NCBI GenBank assembly: GCA_019925095.2
Contig: CM034408.1
Location: forward strand, 2,604,001 to 2,668,000
Length of the DNA stretch: 64,000 bases
Reading direction: 5' to 3'
Source of the DNA: Dendrolimus kikuchii
Taxonomy: Eukaryota > Arthropoda > Insecta > Lepidoptera > Lasiocampidae
The notes beneath the pieces were generated by a model. It made no database searches, was not told where the DNA came from, and saw only the letters and a program-made list of their open reading frames with translations. The position numbers and the translations under genes were made by a program. Positions 31,335 through 42,094 of this stretch are shown piece by piece; the stretch's first letter is position 1, and each line of letters starts with the position of its first letter.

Positions 31335-31765
31335 ATAGGGGAGTTAATTCGGACTAAAAATTTTGAAAATGGAACAGGTAGTCAAAAATTGTTAACGTTG
31401 CAGTTTGAGATGCTCGAACGAGCATCACGTGAAAACTACTCAACGGTTTTAATCCTTTAGCTCACTATTAGCCCATGTGTCCGCGATGAGAGTGCAGATC
31501 GCGTTTGTGCACGTGATCGTTAATTGTGTTGTTGTCTCACTCTGTTTATATAGGACTTGTATGATTTGTATGAAATGGGTATATTTTCTTGGTATATTAC
31601 GAGATGGTGATAGTGTTAGTCTTGCGGCTTTTTGGTATATCGATAATTGTCTTAAGGGTTAAGACTTGTATGTAGTAACGCCAACGTATTTCGGATTTTT
31701 CAGACGATAGCAGGGATTCCATAGACGCGGTCGTTTTTCTGATGCATTATTATTTTATTGTGAAT
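31335..31765. other. No feature seen
   Basis: Only a 61-codon frame at 31477 without support. Confidence 0.4.
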
Positions 31766-31777
31766 AAAAATAGTATT

Positions 31778-31916
31778 AATATTTTCTTAAGTTTTCGCGA
31801 CTTGTATACATAATAAACTTCCGTGATCACGGCCACTGAAAAGTGGCCGAAACGTCGGAAAAACCAAAATCAAATAAAATTACCGCGCTTAAAACCGTTA
31901 AAACGTAGTTTTATTA
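31778..31916 (+). mobile_element. Family C, 139-bp internally deleted copy with forward hammerhead-like motif
   Basis: Same termini as the 27.2 kb copy, with perfect TSD 'aaaaatagtatt' (31766-31777, 31917-31928). The left terminal region stops after 'catacataataaa'-like sequence and joins the motif directly. Confidence 0.7.
31819..31860 (+). ncRNA. Hammerhead-like ribozyme motif
   Basis: Stem I 31819-31822 / 31857-31860 (TTCC/GGAA), box I GTGATCAC 31823-31830, stem II 31831-31837 / 31842-31848 with a GAAA loop, GAAAC 31849-31853 and GTC 31854-31856. The order matches a type I hammerhead as known from Penelope-like elements. Confidence 0.45.
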
Positions 31917-31929
31917 AAAATAGTATTTA

Positions 31930-32400
31930 AAAAATAATAAAAGAAAATTATTTATCTCTCTTTTATAAAGATGTAGATATTTTTCATGTTGTTTAGATAA
32001 AAATTGAAGGAGCAAAATGGTTTCATGTCAATAATTTGTAGGTGATTTGGATTTTTTTTCTTAATATAAAATAACTATAGAAATATTACGAAAAAACCAT
32101 GTTAGGTTTCATATCGTGGAGATTTATGATAAATTATTGATCAGTAAGTACCAACGAAAAGTTGTTTGATTTGCACTCCAGTTGACCTTTTGCGGCAAGA
32201 GGAGCCTTAAGTGAAACTCGACAAAGAGCTAGGCTTATATTCGGGTTAACGCTTAGGATAATTTTAATCCTGATAAATGATGACGTCGTTTCCGTGGGAT
32301 AGATGAATAAGCCAAAAAGATGGCGCGCATGGTTACGTTTTTTTTTATCGTTGCAACACTCGTGGTTACAGCAACGCGAATGAAATTTCGCTTCCACTGT
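31930..32400. other. No gene supported
   Basis: A minus frame of 87 codons (32134-32397) crosses 'gacgtcatcatttatcagga'-type repeat sequence and has no domain. Confidence 0.4.
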
Positions 32401-32402
32401 GT

Positions 32403-32720
32403 AGTTTTTTTTTTTTTAAAGCGGGGGAAATCCTATTTACGCACAATACCGGGTCCTTTGCAAGGGATCAGACCATAGTTGATCATGGAGGCTCCAAACA
32501 GTAATCACCCAGCTTGTGTGGAGACTCAGAGAAGTTGCACGGGCAACAATCACTACCCACTAAAACCACCCTCCTCCCATGTGCCCCGCGCTTTTTATGT
32601 AGGAACGGCTGAGACTTAGAACGTAGTTACGCCCAGTCCGATCCAGCGTAAAAAGTGCCTGAATGTGCCCCGGGAATCAGAACACATCCACTTCGTCAGC
32701 GGGGGTGATGAATCCTTTGC
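32403..32720 (-). mobile_element. Unclassified retroposon with poly(T) start
   Basis: A T-run is followed by 'aaagcgggggaaatcctatt', the reversed 3' end of a common lepidopteran retroposon, then 'actaaaaccaccctcctccc'. Single copy in this window, so the limits are approximate. Confidence 0.45.
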
Positions 32721-32724
32721 TCCG

Positions 32725-33150
32725 TTGATAGCTAAAGGCCCCCCGAATCCACTGTGTAGCGTGTACCAACACCCATGAATACCCATTAGCGCTTCGTCTC
32801 AATTTATATTCAACAAGCCACAGCGGGAAATCCCACGGAATGTTGTGTTCGAAGGTGTAAATTATATCATCACAATATGTTAATTTAAAAACTTTAAATT
32901 TCCGGTAACAGATACTACTGTTGTTAATTTTTTGAATTGTCGGAATTATTCTCAAGCTTTTCCATAAGTGCATTGACACCGTCATGGTGGTTGTTCCTGT
33001 TAATACCATACATTTATTTATAAACCTATCAAGAATATAATGGTTACTTCCCAAAATGCCTGTTTCAAATTACTGGTGCTGCTTATTTCTTCTGTCCGAC
33101 CGGAAAGAAAGGCAGAATAACCTATACCTAACCCCCTAGACAAGTGGCAT
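32725..33150. other. No gene supported
   Basis: A minus-strand frame of 125 codons (32677-33054) overlaps the retroposon edge. No domain was recognised, though it is one of the longer frames outside known repeats. Confidence 0.3.
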
Positions 33151-33152
33151 TA

Positions 33153-33473
33153 GCCTTTTTTTTAAATTTTTTATTGCAGGAGTTCAGCAGATAGGCAGAC
33201 GGTCCACTTGATGAAAAGCGGTAACCATCGCCTATGGACATTTGCAACACCAAAGGTGCTACAAATGCGCTGCTGCTCTCTTAATGGAGACTGGAACCTG
33301 GTCACTAATGCCGGAACACAAGTCTAGGTTGTTATGGCGACATACTCTAGACCAGGGGTGGTAGCAATCCAGTCGGGCAAATGTCCTATCACCTGGTTGT
33401 GGGTTATTTTGTCGCCTCTTACGACAGGTCGCCCGGCCGCAGGAGATTGTATTCTTTCTCCGTTCCTGCACCG
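33153..33473 (-). mobile_element. Family A retroposon, full length
   Basis: T-rich tail with ATTGCAGG at 33172. The head at the right has one substitution (TCGGTGCAGG). Confidence 0.85.
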
Positions 33474-33479
33474 ATAGAA

Positions 33480-34740
33480 GCACTGCCTTAAACGAATAGA
33501 ATGCAAGTGTATGGTAATGACAATACTTAGCTTAACGATATATGCTACTTGTCTAGGGGTGTTGTAAAGGTGGGGCTACATTTCAAAATACCTCTTTAAT
33601 TACTGGTTTCTATATCTTACCGACCGTTCATTTGCCTATTGTTGGTTAAAATTTGACATAAGCTCCAAATAAGTAATGGTTACATTTATTTATTTGCATA
33701 GTTGTCCTTGTCATGTTTCTTTTTAAGGTTAATAATTAATTTTGTTATGTACCCTCTTATTTCTAAACGATACAATCGGCCATTTTTTTAATTGAATAAT
33801 AATATTGGTATATTTTTATTTATTCTGTGATTAGCGCGTGTTTTGTGTAGAGTAGTTTTCTATAATTTACCATAATTTTATCTATCTTTAATATGCTGTT
33901 GTAATTGTGTAGATTATAATTCAAAATCTCTCAATTATATAAAGACGGTATTCACTACATTTTATTTTTATGTTGGTAGAATCGACGAGATTTTTACTGT
34001 GTTCGATTTATTTTATTACATGCAAAACTTTGAATATAATATCTTATATAAAATATTATCTAAAATTTCCGAACAATAAGGTAACAAATTCTTGTCATTC
34101 ATAACCTGTTTCATTAAAATAGTTTATCAATGACTTGCTTGATTGAATTGACTTGAATGATTTGCTAATTTTTTGCATTGTAAAATTTTTGGATGGTTGT
34201 TGGATGGATGGGGGATGGCGAGGTTTTCTAAAAATATCTGTCCAGTCTGGTCGAGTTAGTGTATAAATTGTATTTAAGCCGTATGGTTCTCTGATTATAA
34301 GTATGGAGATCAGTTGCTGTTCTTTTATTACCAAAAACCCTTCTGAGTTCTTACAAGTATTACATGATGTCAAAATTCAACTGATGGTAAGGGCAAATGA
34401 ATGAATAGTATGATATAGGAAGCGGCCATTAGTAATTCACATGTCCACTCCTGTCGTTCTAAACGCAGGTCGTTCACACTTAAATAGAAAAAGAAGGTCA
34501 GTCGACGTCCGTTCACACTGACCGTATGACACATTTACAATATCTTTTATAAGATCGTCTTGGGGAAGTTTATTTTTTTAAATATCAAACGGAATTGTGC
34601 CAGTGTGACCCGATTGAAATGAGATCGTTTTGGGGAAAACAAGGTATATTAGTGAAACAGTTCATTGCTCTGACAGTTGAAAATAGCAGCGGAATATTTC
34701 CTTTTAGCTGTTCAATGTTCATGAACATATACATACATAT
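33480..34740. other. No feature seen
   Basis: A long stretch without a recognisable gene or repeat. A 92-codon minus frame (34095-34373) has no support. Confidence 0.4.
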
Positions 34741-34744
34741 TGTG

Positions 34745-34977
34745 AAGCCTCTTCACGGCCGAATACCTAATAACAAATCGTAAATAAAACGCACAAGTTA
34801 CTCAATAGTGTTTAATTATATTTCAATCACAAATTATTGATAGTTCAACTACGTTTTAAGTGTTAATTTCGATTTTACGCGGGCAATGTGCACCTGACGC
34901 CGAATATTCGGCGTTTCGGCCGAGCGCGTGGCCAAATATTCTATATTTGGCCAAACCACGATACGTGGCATCTCTAA
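34745..34977. mobile_element. Family S DNA-transposon-like repeat
   Basis: The left side carries 'cacggccgaatacc' and the right 'cgccgaatattcggcgtttc' and 'gatacgtggcatctcta'. It parallels 55010-55432 in order. It is rich in inverted GCCGAATATTCGGC motifs and non-coding. Confidence 0.5.
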
Positions 34978-35130
34978 TTAAAACGAATATTTTTAAAGTA
35001 GAACCGTAGGATGTACAGAAATGGCGACATAAGCATTTAGTTTTTGATAAAATGACTTCTGGATTCTGGATTATTCTATCTCCGATTTATTGTTGTATTT
35101 AAATTCTTGTTTATTTATGTCTTGTTTATT

Positions 35131-35368
35131 GTGGAAAGAATGCATGATGAAAGAATGACTAAACAGATATACAATGCAAAAGTGGATGGATGCAGAAGTC
35201 GTGGAAGGCCACGACACACCTTTCATGATCAAATTGATCGTGTACTAGCAGAAGGTGATGTCAGGAGCCTTAGGAACAGACGAGCGTGCATGACAAGAGC
35301 TATGAATGAATGGCGCTCTGTTGTTCGTGCCTACCCCGCAAGGGAACTGGCGTGGAGTTATGTATGTA
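35131..35368 (+). mobile_element. RTE-B 3' end, with 36-nt internal deletion
   Basis: The in-frame C-terminus lacks the VKEASEVCKNKP stretch (joined at repeated 'atgaatg'). (TATG)n tail. Short TSD 'tgtttatt' (35123-35130, 35369-35376). Confidence 0.85.
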
Positions 35369-35379
35369 TGTTTATTTGC

Positions 35380-36040
35380 ACTTTAAATAACAACAATATA
35401 TACACTGAAATAAAATTAAACTACACTATAAAAAAACCTTTAACTAAATAAAAAAGGGGTTATAATTAAATAAATAGATAAAATATTGGTCCCAAACCAC
35501 TGTCACTTATCAGGAACATTCCAAAGGATGACGGAGTTACCACGTCGTAAAGCATTGATTAAGTTAAGGTATTTAAAAGTATTTTTAAAGCTCAAACAGG
35601 AAGTCAGACGCAGGTGTTGACTCTTATGTTATATAGGTTTAATATAAACATTTAAAATTTTGAAATAATTCAATCGAATGATTCAGGAATCACGAACAAT
35701 CGTTCAATTGTACGAAAACCCCACACGGTTGGATACGTGCGCGGTACAGTCACCATAGCATATCCCATTGTCATTCACGGTGCCTATTGGCTCGGCGTTT
35801 CCGTGATTGTTTCCTTCACACGCAACCTTGTTGGCTAATTATAGAATAATTGTTTGTCGTGCGCTTTCTTCGGCGTGTAATGAATGAAAGCTATAATATT
35901 TAGTAGCGTCTCGCCTCTTCATAATGCGTAGAAAAGTGGATGTGTTTAATTTGAATAAGATTCGCTGAACAAGTCATAGATATATTTAACAGTCGTCTTG
36001 TTTGTTTTATTTTTAAATTAAGAAAAATTTAAGACTTAGA
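35380..36040. other. No feature seen
   Basis: Nothing recognised. 35.72-35.90 kb is somewhat GC-richer and unique. Confidence 0.4.
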
Positions 36041-36049
36041 AAAACTCCT

Positions 36050-36360
36050 ATCCGTGCAGGAACGGAGGAAGAATACAATTTCCTGCGTCCTGGCGGCCTG
36101 TCGTAAGAGGCGACTAAACAACCCACAGCCAGGTGGTAGGGTATTTGCTCGACTGGATGGCGACCACCCCTGGTCTAGAGTATGCCGCCATAACAATCTT
36201 GTGTTGTGTTCCGGCATTAGTGACCAGGTTCCAGTCTCCTTTAAGAGAGCAGCAGCGCATTTGTAGCACCTTTGGTGTTGCAAATGTCCATAGGCGATGG
36301 TAACCGCTTTCCTTCAAGTGGGCTGTCTGCCTGTTTGCTGAACTTCTGCAATAAAAAATA
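36050..36360 (+). mobile_element. Family A retroposon with 8-bp TSD
   Basis: Full length, with direct repeat 'aagactta' at 36031-36038 and 36361-36368. About a dozen extra bases lie between the left repeat and the head. Confidence 0.85.
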
Positions 36361-36369
36361 AAGACTTAC

Positions 36370-36845
36370 AGATGAGTACATGATATGAAACGATGTAGGG
36401 TCAATTAAGTTCCTCCTTAATCAGTTCTTTAACATTTTGCTTTGAACTCCCTCAAATTCCATATACGACAATCAGGACGTTTCTGAAATGTTTAAACTAA
36501 AAGAAACAATTACTCGTGTTTAGATGCAATATGCACTTTGCTGATTGCCGACGTCAATTTCCTTCTGTATTCTGCTCTCGCTTTGTTTACGGACTTCGAT
36601 TTTATTGCCTATTTGTAAAACCCAAAACAGGTAACAATAAAACTTCGCCCCTTAAAACTGATGTTTTACATACTTGCGTGCGTGTGCTTGTGTTGTTAAC
36701 GAAAGTTCTTGCTACGCCATTTTAGTCTTATGACTGGTTCACCGCCTCTTTTGCAGATTGTACTTGTACTAGATAACGACTTGGAGGGAACTTCCCGCCG
36801 CGGTTTTCTCTCTACTCTATGACATGAGGGTCATTTAATAAGGGC
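36370..36845. other. No feature seen
   Basis: Unique sequence. An acceptor-like 'cctcttttgcag' at 36755 is followed by a short open frame (about 21 codons), too weak to call. Confidence 0.35.
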
Positions 36846-36847
36846 TT

Positions 36848-36970
36848 ATGCGTGCAGGAACGGAGAAAGAATACAATTTCCTGCGACCGGGCGGCCTGTC
36901 GTAAGAGGCGACTTAATAACCCACAGCCAGGTGGTAGGTCATTTGGCCGACTGGATCGCTACCACCCCGG
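36848..36970 (+). mobile_element. Family A head fused to the RTE leader
   Basis: These ~122 bp match the 5' part of family A up to 'ctaccaccccgg'. They then diverge into 'gccacaattctgacccgagc' and run into the RTE reading frame. The 3' two-thirds of A is absent here and does not reappear after the RTE 3' end. Confidence 0.75.
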
Positions 36971-37003
36971 GCCACAATTCTGACCCGAGCTCACACACGT
37001 GCA

Positions 37004-39520
37004 GTGCACGATAGGGCGTCCCCCGCAGGCGACGCTCACCGATGCGCCCCCGTCGGTGTGAACTCTCGCGCATGCGGCGAAGGGGGCCGCCACCCTTCAC
37101 GCAGCGCCAAACCTGGCGGGTCGAGAGGAGCAGAGTGCCGTATAGGCACGTGGAATGTGAGAGGTGGAATGAAAGATAAGATGGACGAAATGATTGATAT
37201 AATGAATGAGAGAAGCCTGGATGCCTTATGTCTGACAGAGACAAAGCGGAAGGGGTGCGACATCGATGACCTCCCCGGTGGCATGCTTGCTCTGTGGTCC
37301 GGCGTGGACCTGGACGAGCGTGCAAGTGGGGGGGTAGGCGTCGTACTCTCAACCCGCTTTGTGTCTGGAGTAAAAGACTATTGTCTGGTGAACCCGAGAC
37401 TTCTCTGGGTCCGTCTAAAACTGGGGATTACGCGAGTTTTTCTGGTCGCAGCTTATGCTCCCGTAAGCTCAGCGGATCCCCAAGAACTCGAGAAGTTTTG
37501 GGAGTCTGTGAGAGAAATTCTGGATCTGGCTGAAGGGAATGAAAGAATAATTATGTGTGGTGATCTTAATGGCTGGGTGGGCACCAAACGAGACGGCCTT
37601 GAGGCTGTCCTTGGACCCTATGGTGACAAGAGAGTGAACGATGCTGGTAGGCCAATCATAGACGTATGCATGGAAAGAAACTTGCTTGTGTCGAACACCT
37701 TATTCCATCATAAGGATATTCACACGTATACATGGGGAATGAATGATCAGAAAAGTATGATTGATCTGATTTTAATAGATAGTCGCCTCCGAAACACAAT
37801 AATGGATACAAGAGCCTACAGAGGCCCCACTCTTGAAACGGACCACTACCTGGTGATAAGCCGGTTTGTGGGCCTTTTCAGGAAGTGGAGACACTGGCGA
37901 GTGCGTACCAATTTCGGGGAGCTTGAAAGAATAAAGTGTGAAAAATTGGAAGATGTTAGTGTAAGGAGTATGTATGCGCGCCTAGTCGAAGAAAGGCTTG
38001 CAAAAGCGGACTTCTCCGACTTAGATGTGGATAATGACTGGGATAGTATGAAAGAAAGTATAGTGGAAAGCGCAAAAGAAGCATGTGGATGCGCAAAGAG
38101 GCACATAACAACGAAAGGTGATGAATGGTGGGACGCGGATGTTAAATCCAGCGTAGAGAGAAAGAGAAAAGCCTGGCTGGATTATGTTGCTTCTTTGCAA
38201 CAGAATGACAGTATGAAAGAGATGAAGAAAGAAGTTTATCGCCTCTGCAAGAACGAAACCAAAGCTTTAGTGAAAGAGAAGCGCGAAAGTATAAAATTGA
38301 AAGAAGAAGAGAAGCTGACGGAGAACTTCAAGGCGAATACCAAACTCTTTTGGAGAGAGGTTAAGAAGTCTCGGGGTTGTTCGTCAGCTTCCAGAATGGA
38401 AAGAATAAAATCTAAAGCAGGGGACGTTCTTGCTAACCCACAAGAGGTGTTAGCGCGATGGAGTGAATATTTTAGAGAAATGTATGATGATATTCCGGAT
38501 GCTGGCACCACGACTGAGTCTGTGACTGACTCCGAGGAGTCGGCATCCGAGATCACGTTGGAAGAGATCGAATGGTCGATAAGAAGTCTGAAAAATGGAA
38601 AGGCAGGAGGAATCGATAGTGTGTCTGCTGAGATGATCAAATATGGTGGAACCTGCGTCCGGGACGCTTTCCTGTCCTTATGCAACTTGTGCTGGAGGAC
38701 GGGAAAGGTTCCCAAGGACTGGAGGCGCGCTGTCATCGTGCCCTTGTATAAAGGCAAGGGGTCACGTATGGAGTGCGCCAGCTACAGGGCCATCAGTTTG
38801 ATCAGCACAGCATCTAAAGTGTATACGAAGATTATTGAAAAGAGAATGAGAGTGGTATCCGATGGATTACTGTGGGATGCACAAGGTGGCTTCAGAAATG
38901 GAAGGGGATGTATGGATCAAGTTTTCTCTCTCCGCAATATCGTAGAGAAGCAGCTGGCTATGGGCCGGAAGGTTTTCTGCGGTTTTGTGGATTTAGAGAA
39001 AGCATTTGACAGGGTTGTGCGGAAGGAGCTCTGGGACATATTGCCAGGATATGGGATTAATGGCCAATTGATGCGTGCTGTGCAGTCCACTTACGAGGAC
39101 TGTATGGCATGCGTGCGAGTGGATGGCAGCCTGTCGCCCTGGTTTGACGTCAATATTGGCGTCAGGCAGGGCTGCGTGCTGTCGGCTTTGCTGTTCATCC
39201 TATACCTGGACGATTGTCTCCAGAGAATAAGATTGATGGATGTTGGGGTGCGAATGAGTGATCTAGTTGTAAGCACCTTGCTTTATGCGGATGATGCCGT
39301 GCTTTTAGCCGAATCGCCATCAGAACTGCAAACACTAGTCACAATGATGAAAGATGACTGTCAGGCGAGAGGCTTACATTTGAATGCGAAGAAAACAAAG
39401 GTTATGGTGTTTGAAAGAGAAGAAACCAGAACGAATGCAAGGATAATGGTCGATGATGTTATGCTGGAACAAGTGAAAGGCCACGACACACCTTCCATGA
39501 TCAAATTGATCGTGTACTAG
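37004..39520 (+). pseudogene. RTE-type ORF2: AP-like endonuclease and reverse transcriptase, C-terminus frameshifted
   Basis: 838 codons. The endonuclease/exonuclease/phosphatase domain occupies about residues 46-288: GTWNVRG (48-54), LTETK, GDLNGW near 166, MIDLILID near 243 and TDHYLV near 279 supply the catalytic Asn, Glu, Asp and His. The RT spans about 560-800: IVPLYKGKG, FVDLEKAFD (Asp 663), GVRQGCVLSALLF and YADD at 761-764, so the catalytic Asp residues are intact. Around residue 831 an internal deletion with short homology ('aggccacgacacacc') shifts the frame, adding GHDTPSMIKLIVY and a stop. The frame starts at GTG. No in-frame ATG precedes the GTWN motif (the first Met is residue 56), so the normal start is lost or lies elsewhere. 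In insects such copies are often annotated 'craniofacial development protein 2-like'. It should nick and copy target DNA if active, but it is probably dead. Confidence 0.85.
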
Positions 39521-39689
39521 CGGAGGGTGATGTCAGGAGCCTTAAGAACAGACGAGTGTGCATGACAAGAGTTATGAATGTCAAAGAAGCAAGTGAGGTG
39601 TGTAAGAATGGGCCTAAATGGCGCTCTGTTGTTCGTGCCTACCCCGCAAGGGAACTGGCGTGAAGTTATGTATGTATGTATGTATGAAA

Positions 39690-39815
39690 TATATACATTT
39701 TTGAGTGATATGTGCGTGTTTTTTCACAATTTGGTGTTCGGTATTCTACCGAAAACTACACACTAATCGGCCGAATACCGAATAGAAGCCGAATATTCGT
39801 TACATTAGTTTACAC
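39690..39815 (-). mobile_element. Family S fragment next to the RTE tail
   Basis: The reverse strand matches the S copy at 55.01 kb ('tattcggccgat', 'cacgcacatatcactcaaaa'). It starts exactly at the end of the RTE tail. Confidence 0.5.
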
Positions 39816-39839
39816 CCTCCTCATCTCCCGTCCTGATGT

Positions 39840-40110
39840 GGACGCGTCGGTGTTCCGTGCGCGCTTATTTCTCCTCCCATGGAGCCGTTCCTACTACATG
39901 CTTGTAGAGTCTGGGGGTTCGGCTTCCGAGGGGAAGAGAGAGAGACACCGGACGAGACCTATAGGCCACCGCCTGTCAGAGTGCGCGGATTTAGCTATGC
40001 TATTTACCTTTGGTCCTGGCATACGGTGAAGGTTACCGAGTATTCAGTGGGTATTCCGGAAAAATAGGCGGCGAGTCACAAACACCCCGACCACGGTCCC
40101 CGAGCCCGTA
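39840..40110 (+). repeat. Family N repeat
   Basis: 'ctatttacctttggtcctgg' and 'gtgggtattccgga' match 2650-2750. The two open frames (39712-40029 and 39879-40067) overlap and belong to the repeat. Confidence 0.5.
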
Positions 40111-40114
40111 AATA

Positions 40115-40700
40115 GATTTCTCCTATATAGCTTGTGTTTGTATTCCCTGTCACTCATTTACTGGTGATAATAAGTAAAATAGTTTAATCCTTCAGCATCG
40201 GCAGGGGTTTAGTAAGACACTTACTTTACCTATACGGCAGTAAAGTATCTTGAAATTTTATCATGTCTTCCTAAAAGCCCTGATACATTGTTTACAAACT
40301 TGTTTAGAGACAGGTGTAGCAGACATCTTCACCCTTCCCTCTCTCTCTATCTTAGCTGTTTCCGTGTATGTCTATCCTTGTCTAACACAGGCACCGTTGC
40401 AATAGGGGCTTTGGCCCCGGCACGTGCGATACAGTTTTCTCGCCTAGCGGTGTTAAGACATTGTAATACATGATACAAGCCGCAGTATGGTAATATATTG
40501 CGACTTTTTGTCGGAATTGGGGCATGAATTATTTGAAAGAAAATTTATGCATATATTTGTTTTAAAATTGCATATAAATATAATATCCGGAAGGAAAAAA
40601 CAATTTCAATTTAGTCTACCACGAACAAATTACGGGAAAATAAATCATATTTGAAGGTGTGCAGTTTTTTAATAAATTGACAAACGAGTTAAAAAATGTA
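40115..40700. other. No feature seen
   Basis: No gene or repeat recognised. Confidence 0.45.
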
Positions 40701-40703
40701 AAA

Positions 40704-41207
40704 ATGTTGAGCAGCAGCGCATTTGTAACGCCTTTGGTGTTTTTTTTTTTTTTATTATTAACAACTACGGACTCTAGTTCCGTACCCTTTTTTATAATTA
40801 AATTTAAAAAATTAGGAAGTTGTACACGTTTACTTGTTACTTTATTATTGTGTGTCACATTTAATGAATGCATGTTTGTGTTGTGGTGTACCTTAAGAAT
40901 AGCTTATTATATTAATTTATTCTAATTTTAATACTAAACTTATACTAATGTAGAGTGTATCTGTTACACGCTGGTGTTGTGAGGAAGTGCATGTGCAGTG
41001 TGTATATATTATCTTAACTAGTGTCATGTGTATTGTTTTTCCTTTCTGTACCTAGGTTATTAATTTTTAGGCTCTTTGTGGGTCTTGGTTTGTTTGTGAA
41101 GTGTGCGTGTTACACCTATGCTGTTGCAAATGTCCATAGGCGATGGTAACCGCTTACCATTACCTGGGCCGTCTGCCTGTCTGCTGAACTCATGTAATTA
41201 AAAAAAT
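40704..41207 (+). mobile_element. Family A 3' part, split by family D
   Basis: 'gagcagcagcgcatttgtaa' precedes D, and 'ttgcaaatgtccataggcga' and the poly(A)-side end follow it. Confidence 0.8.
40742..41108 (-). mobile_element. Family D retroposon inside A
   Basis: Poly(T) at 40740-40753, then the D body. A diverged 17-bp TSD (13 of 17 match): 'gtaacgcctttggtgtt' 40725-40741 and 'gttacacctatgctgtt' 41109-41125. Confidence 0.75.
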
Positions 41208-41339
41208 GAATATATATGAACTTTTTTAAAATTAAACTCCAAAATCTTTCATTGAAATAAATATGAAATGATAATCTGCGTTTAACATGTCACGTAACAT
41301 TTCACAAAGACTGGATAACCACCACATTAGTGTTAAGAT

Positions 41340-41645
41340 TTTTTTTTTATTGCAGGAGATCAGCAGACAGGCAGACGGCCCACTTGATGGAAAGCGGTTA
41401 CCATCGCCTATGGACATTTGCAACAGCAAAGTTGCTACAAATGCGCTGCTGCTCTCTTAAGGGAAAACCTGGTCACTACTGCCGGAACACAACTCAAGGT
41501 TGTTATGGCGACATACTTTAGACCAGGGGTGGCAGCCATCCAGTCGGGCAAATACCCTACCACCTGGCTGTGGGTTGTTAAGTCGCCTCTTACGACAGGC
41601 CGCCCCAACGCAGGAAATTGTGTTCTTTCTCCGTTCCTGCACGGA
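41340..41645 (-). mobile_element. Family A retroposon, full length
   Basis: Poly(T)-ATTGCAGG on the left and the head on the right. A short deletion removes the 'gactggaac' part. Confidence 0.85.
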
Positions 41646-41649
41646 TACA

Positions 41650-42090
41650 TTTACATTGTATTCCTTAATATTTATAGTTACCTCATTGTAAGTGATGTCA
41701 CCATTGTCATGTCGGGCAAATGCCTTTCCAGGTGGCAGGGATAACTCACTCAATTTTCTGAAGGCGTTGCGCCTGGCGAATGGTAGAACAAGTCTGCCTC
41801 TGCCTGGCTTCACGCACCGCTTAAATACTATAAATTTCTTTTAAACTACCGCCAATTAAATGTTCGCAATCTAAACTGTCCAGCAACTTGTTAATACCTG
41901 TTACAAATGCCACCAAAACGATAAGTAAATTTAAGAGTATCGTAGTCACTAATTAACCTTGTTATCCACTGCAACAGATCAATAAACATCTGCCTTAAAA
42001 TAACAATTGTTTCGTGATACCTAACAAAATCGATTAAATTATGACATTATTATACGAGTAATTACTACAGCTGTAGCGTCATAATATTTC
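41650..42090. other. No feature seen
   Basis: Nothing recognised. Confidence 0.45.
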
Positions 42091-42094
42091 CTAT

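Larger units (their letters stand above)
36848..39688 (+). mobile_element. Long RTE-B non-LTR retrotransposon copy (chimeric 5' end, internal deletion)
   Basis: The element consists of the A-like head, a GC-rich leader, one long ORF (37004-39520), a joined 3' coding end (39478-39660) and the (TATG)n tail at 39664-39688. The 3' part shows the RTE-B variants of the 28.1 kb copy. No TSD could be found. The deletion removes the stretch that the 24.8 kb copy shows between the RT domain and the RGRPRHTFHDQ motif. Confidence 0.85.

Noticed and set aside
32134..32397. 87-codon minus-strand ORF
   Set aside because: Overlaps short-repeat sequence and has no recognisable motif.
36755..36820. Acceptor 'cctcttttgcag' with a 21-codon frame
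   Set aside because: Too short, with no partner exon and no similarity.
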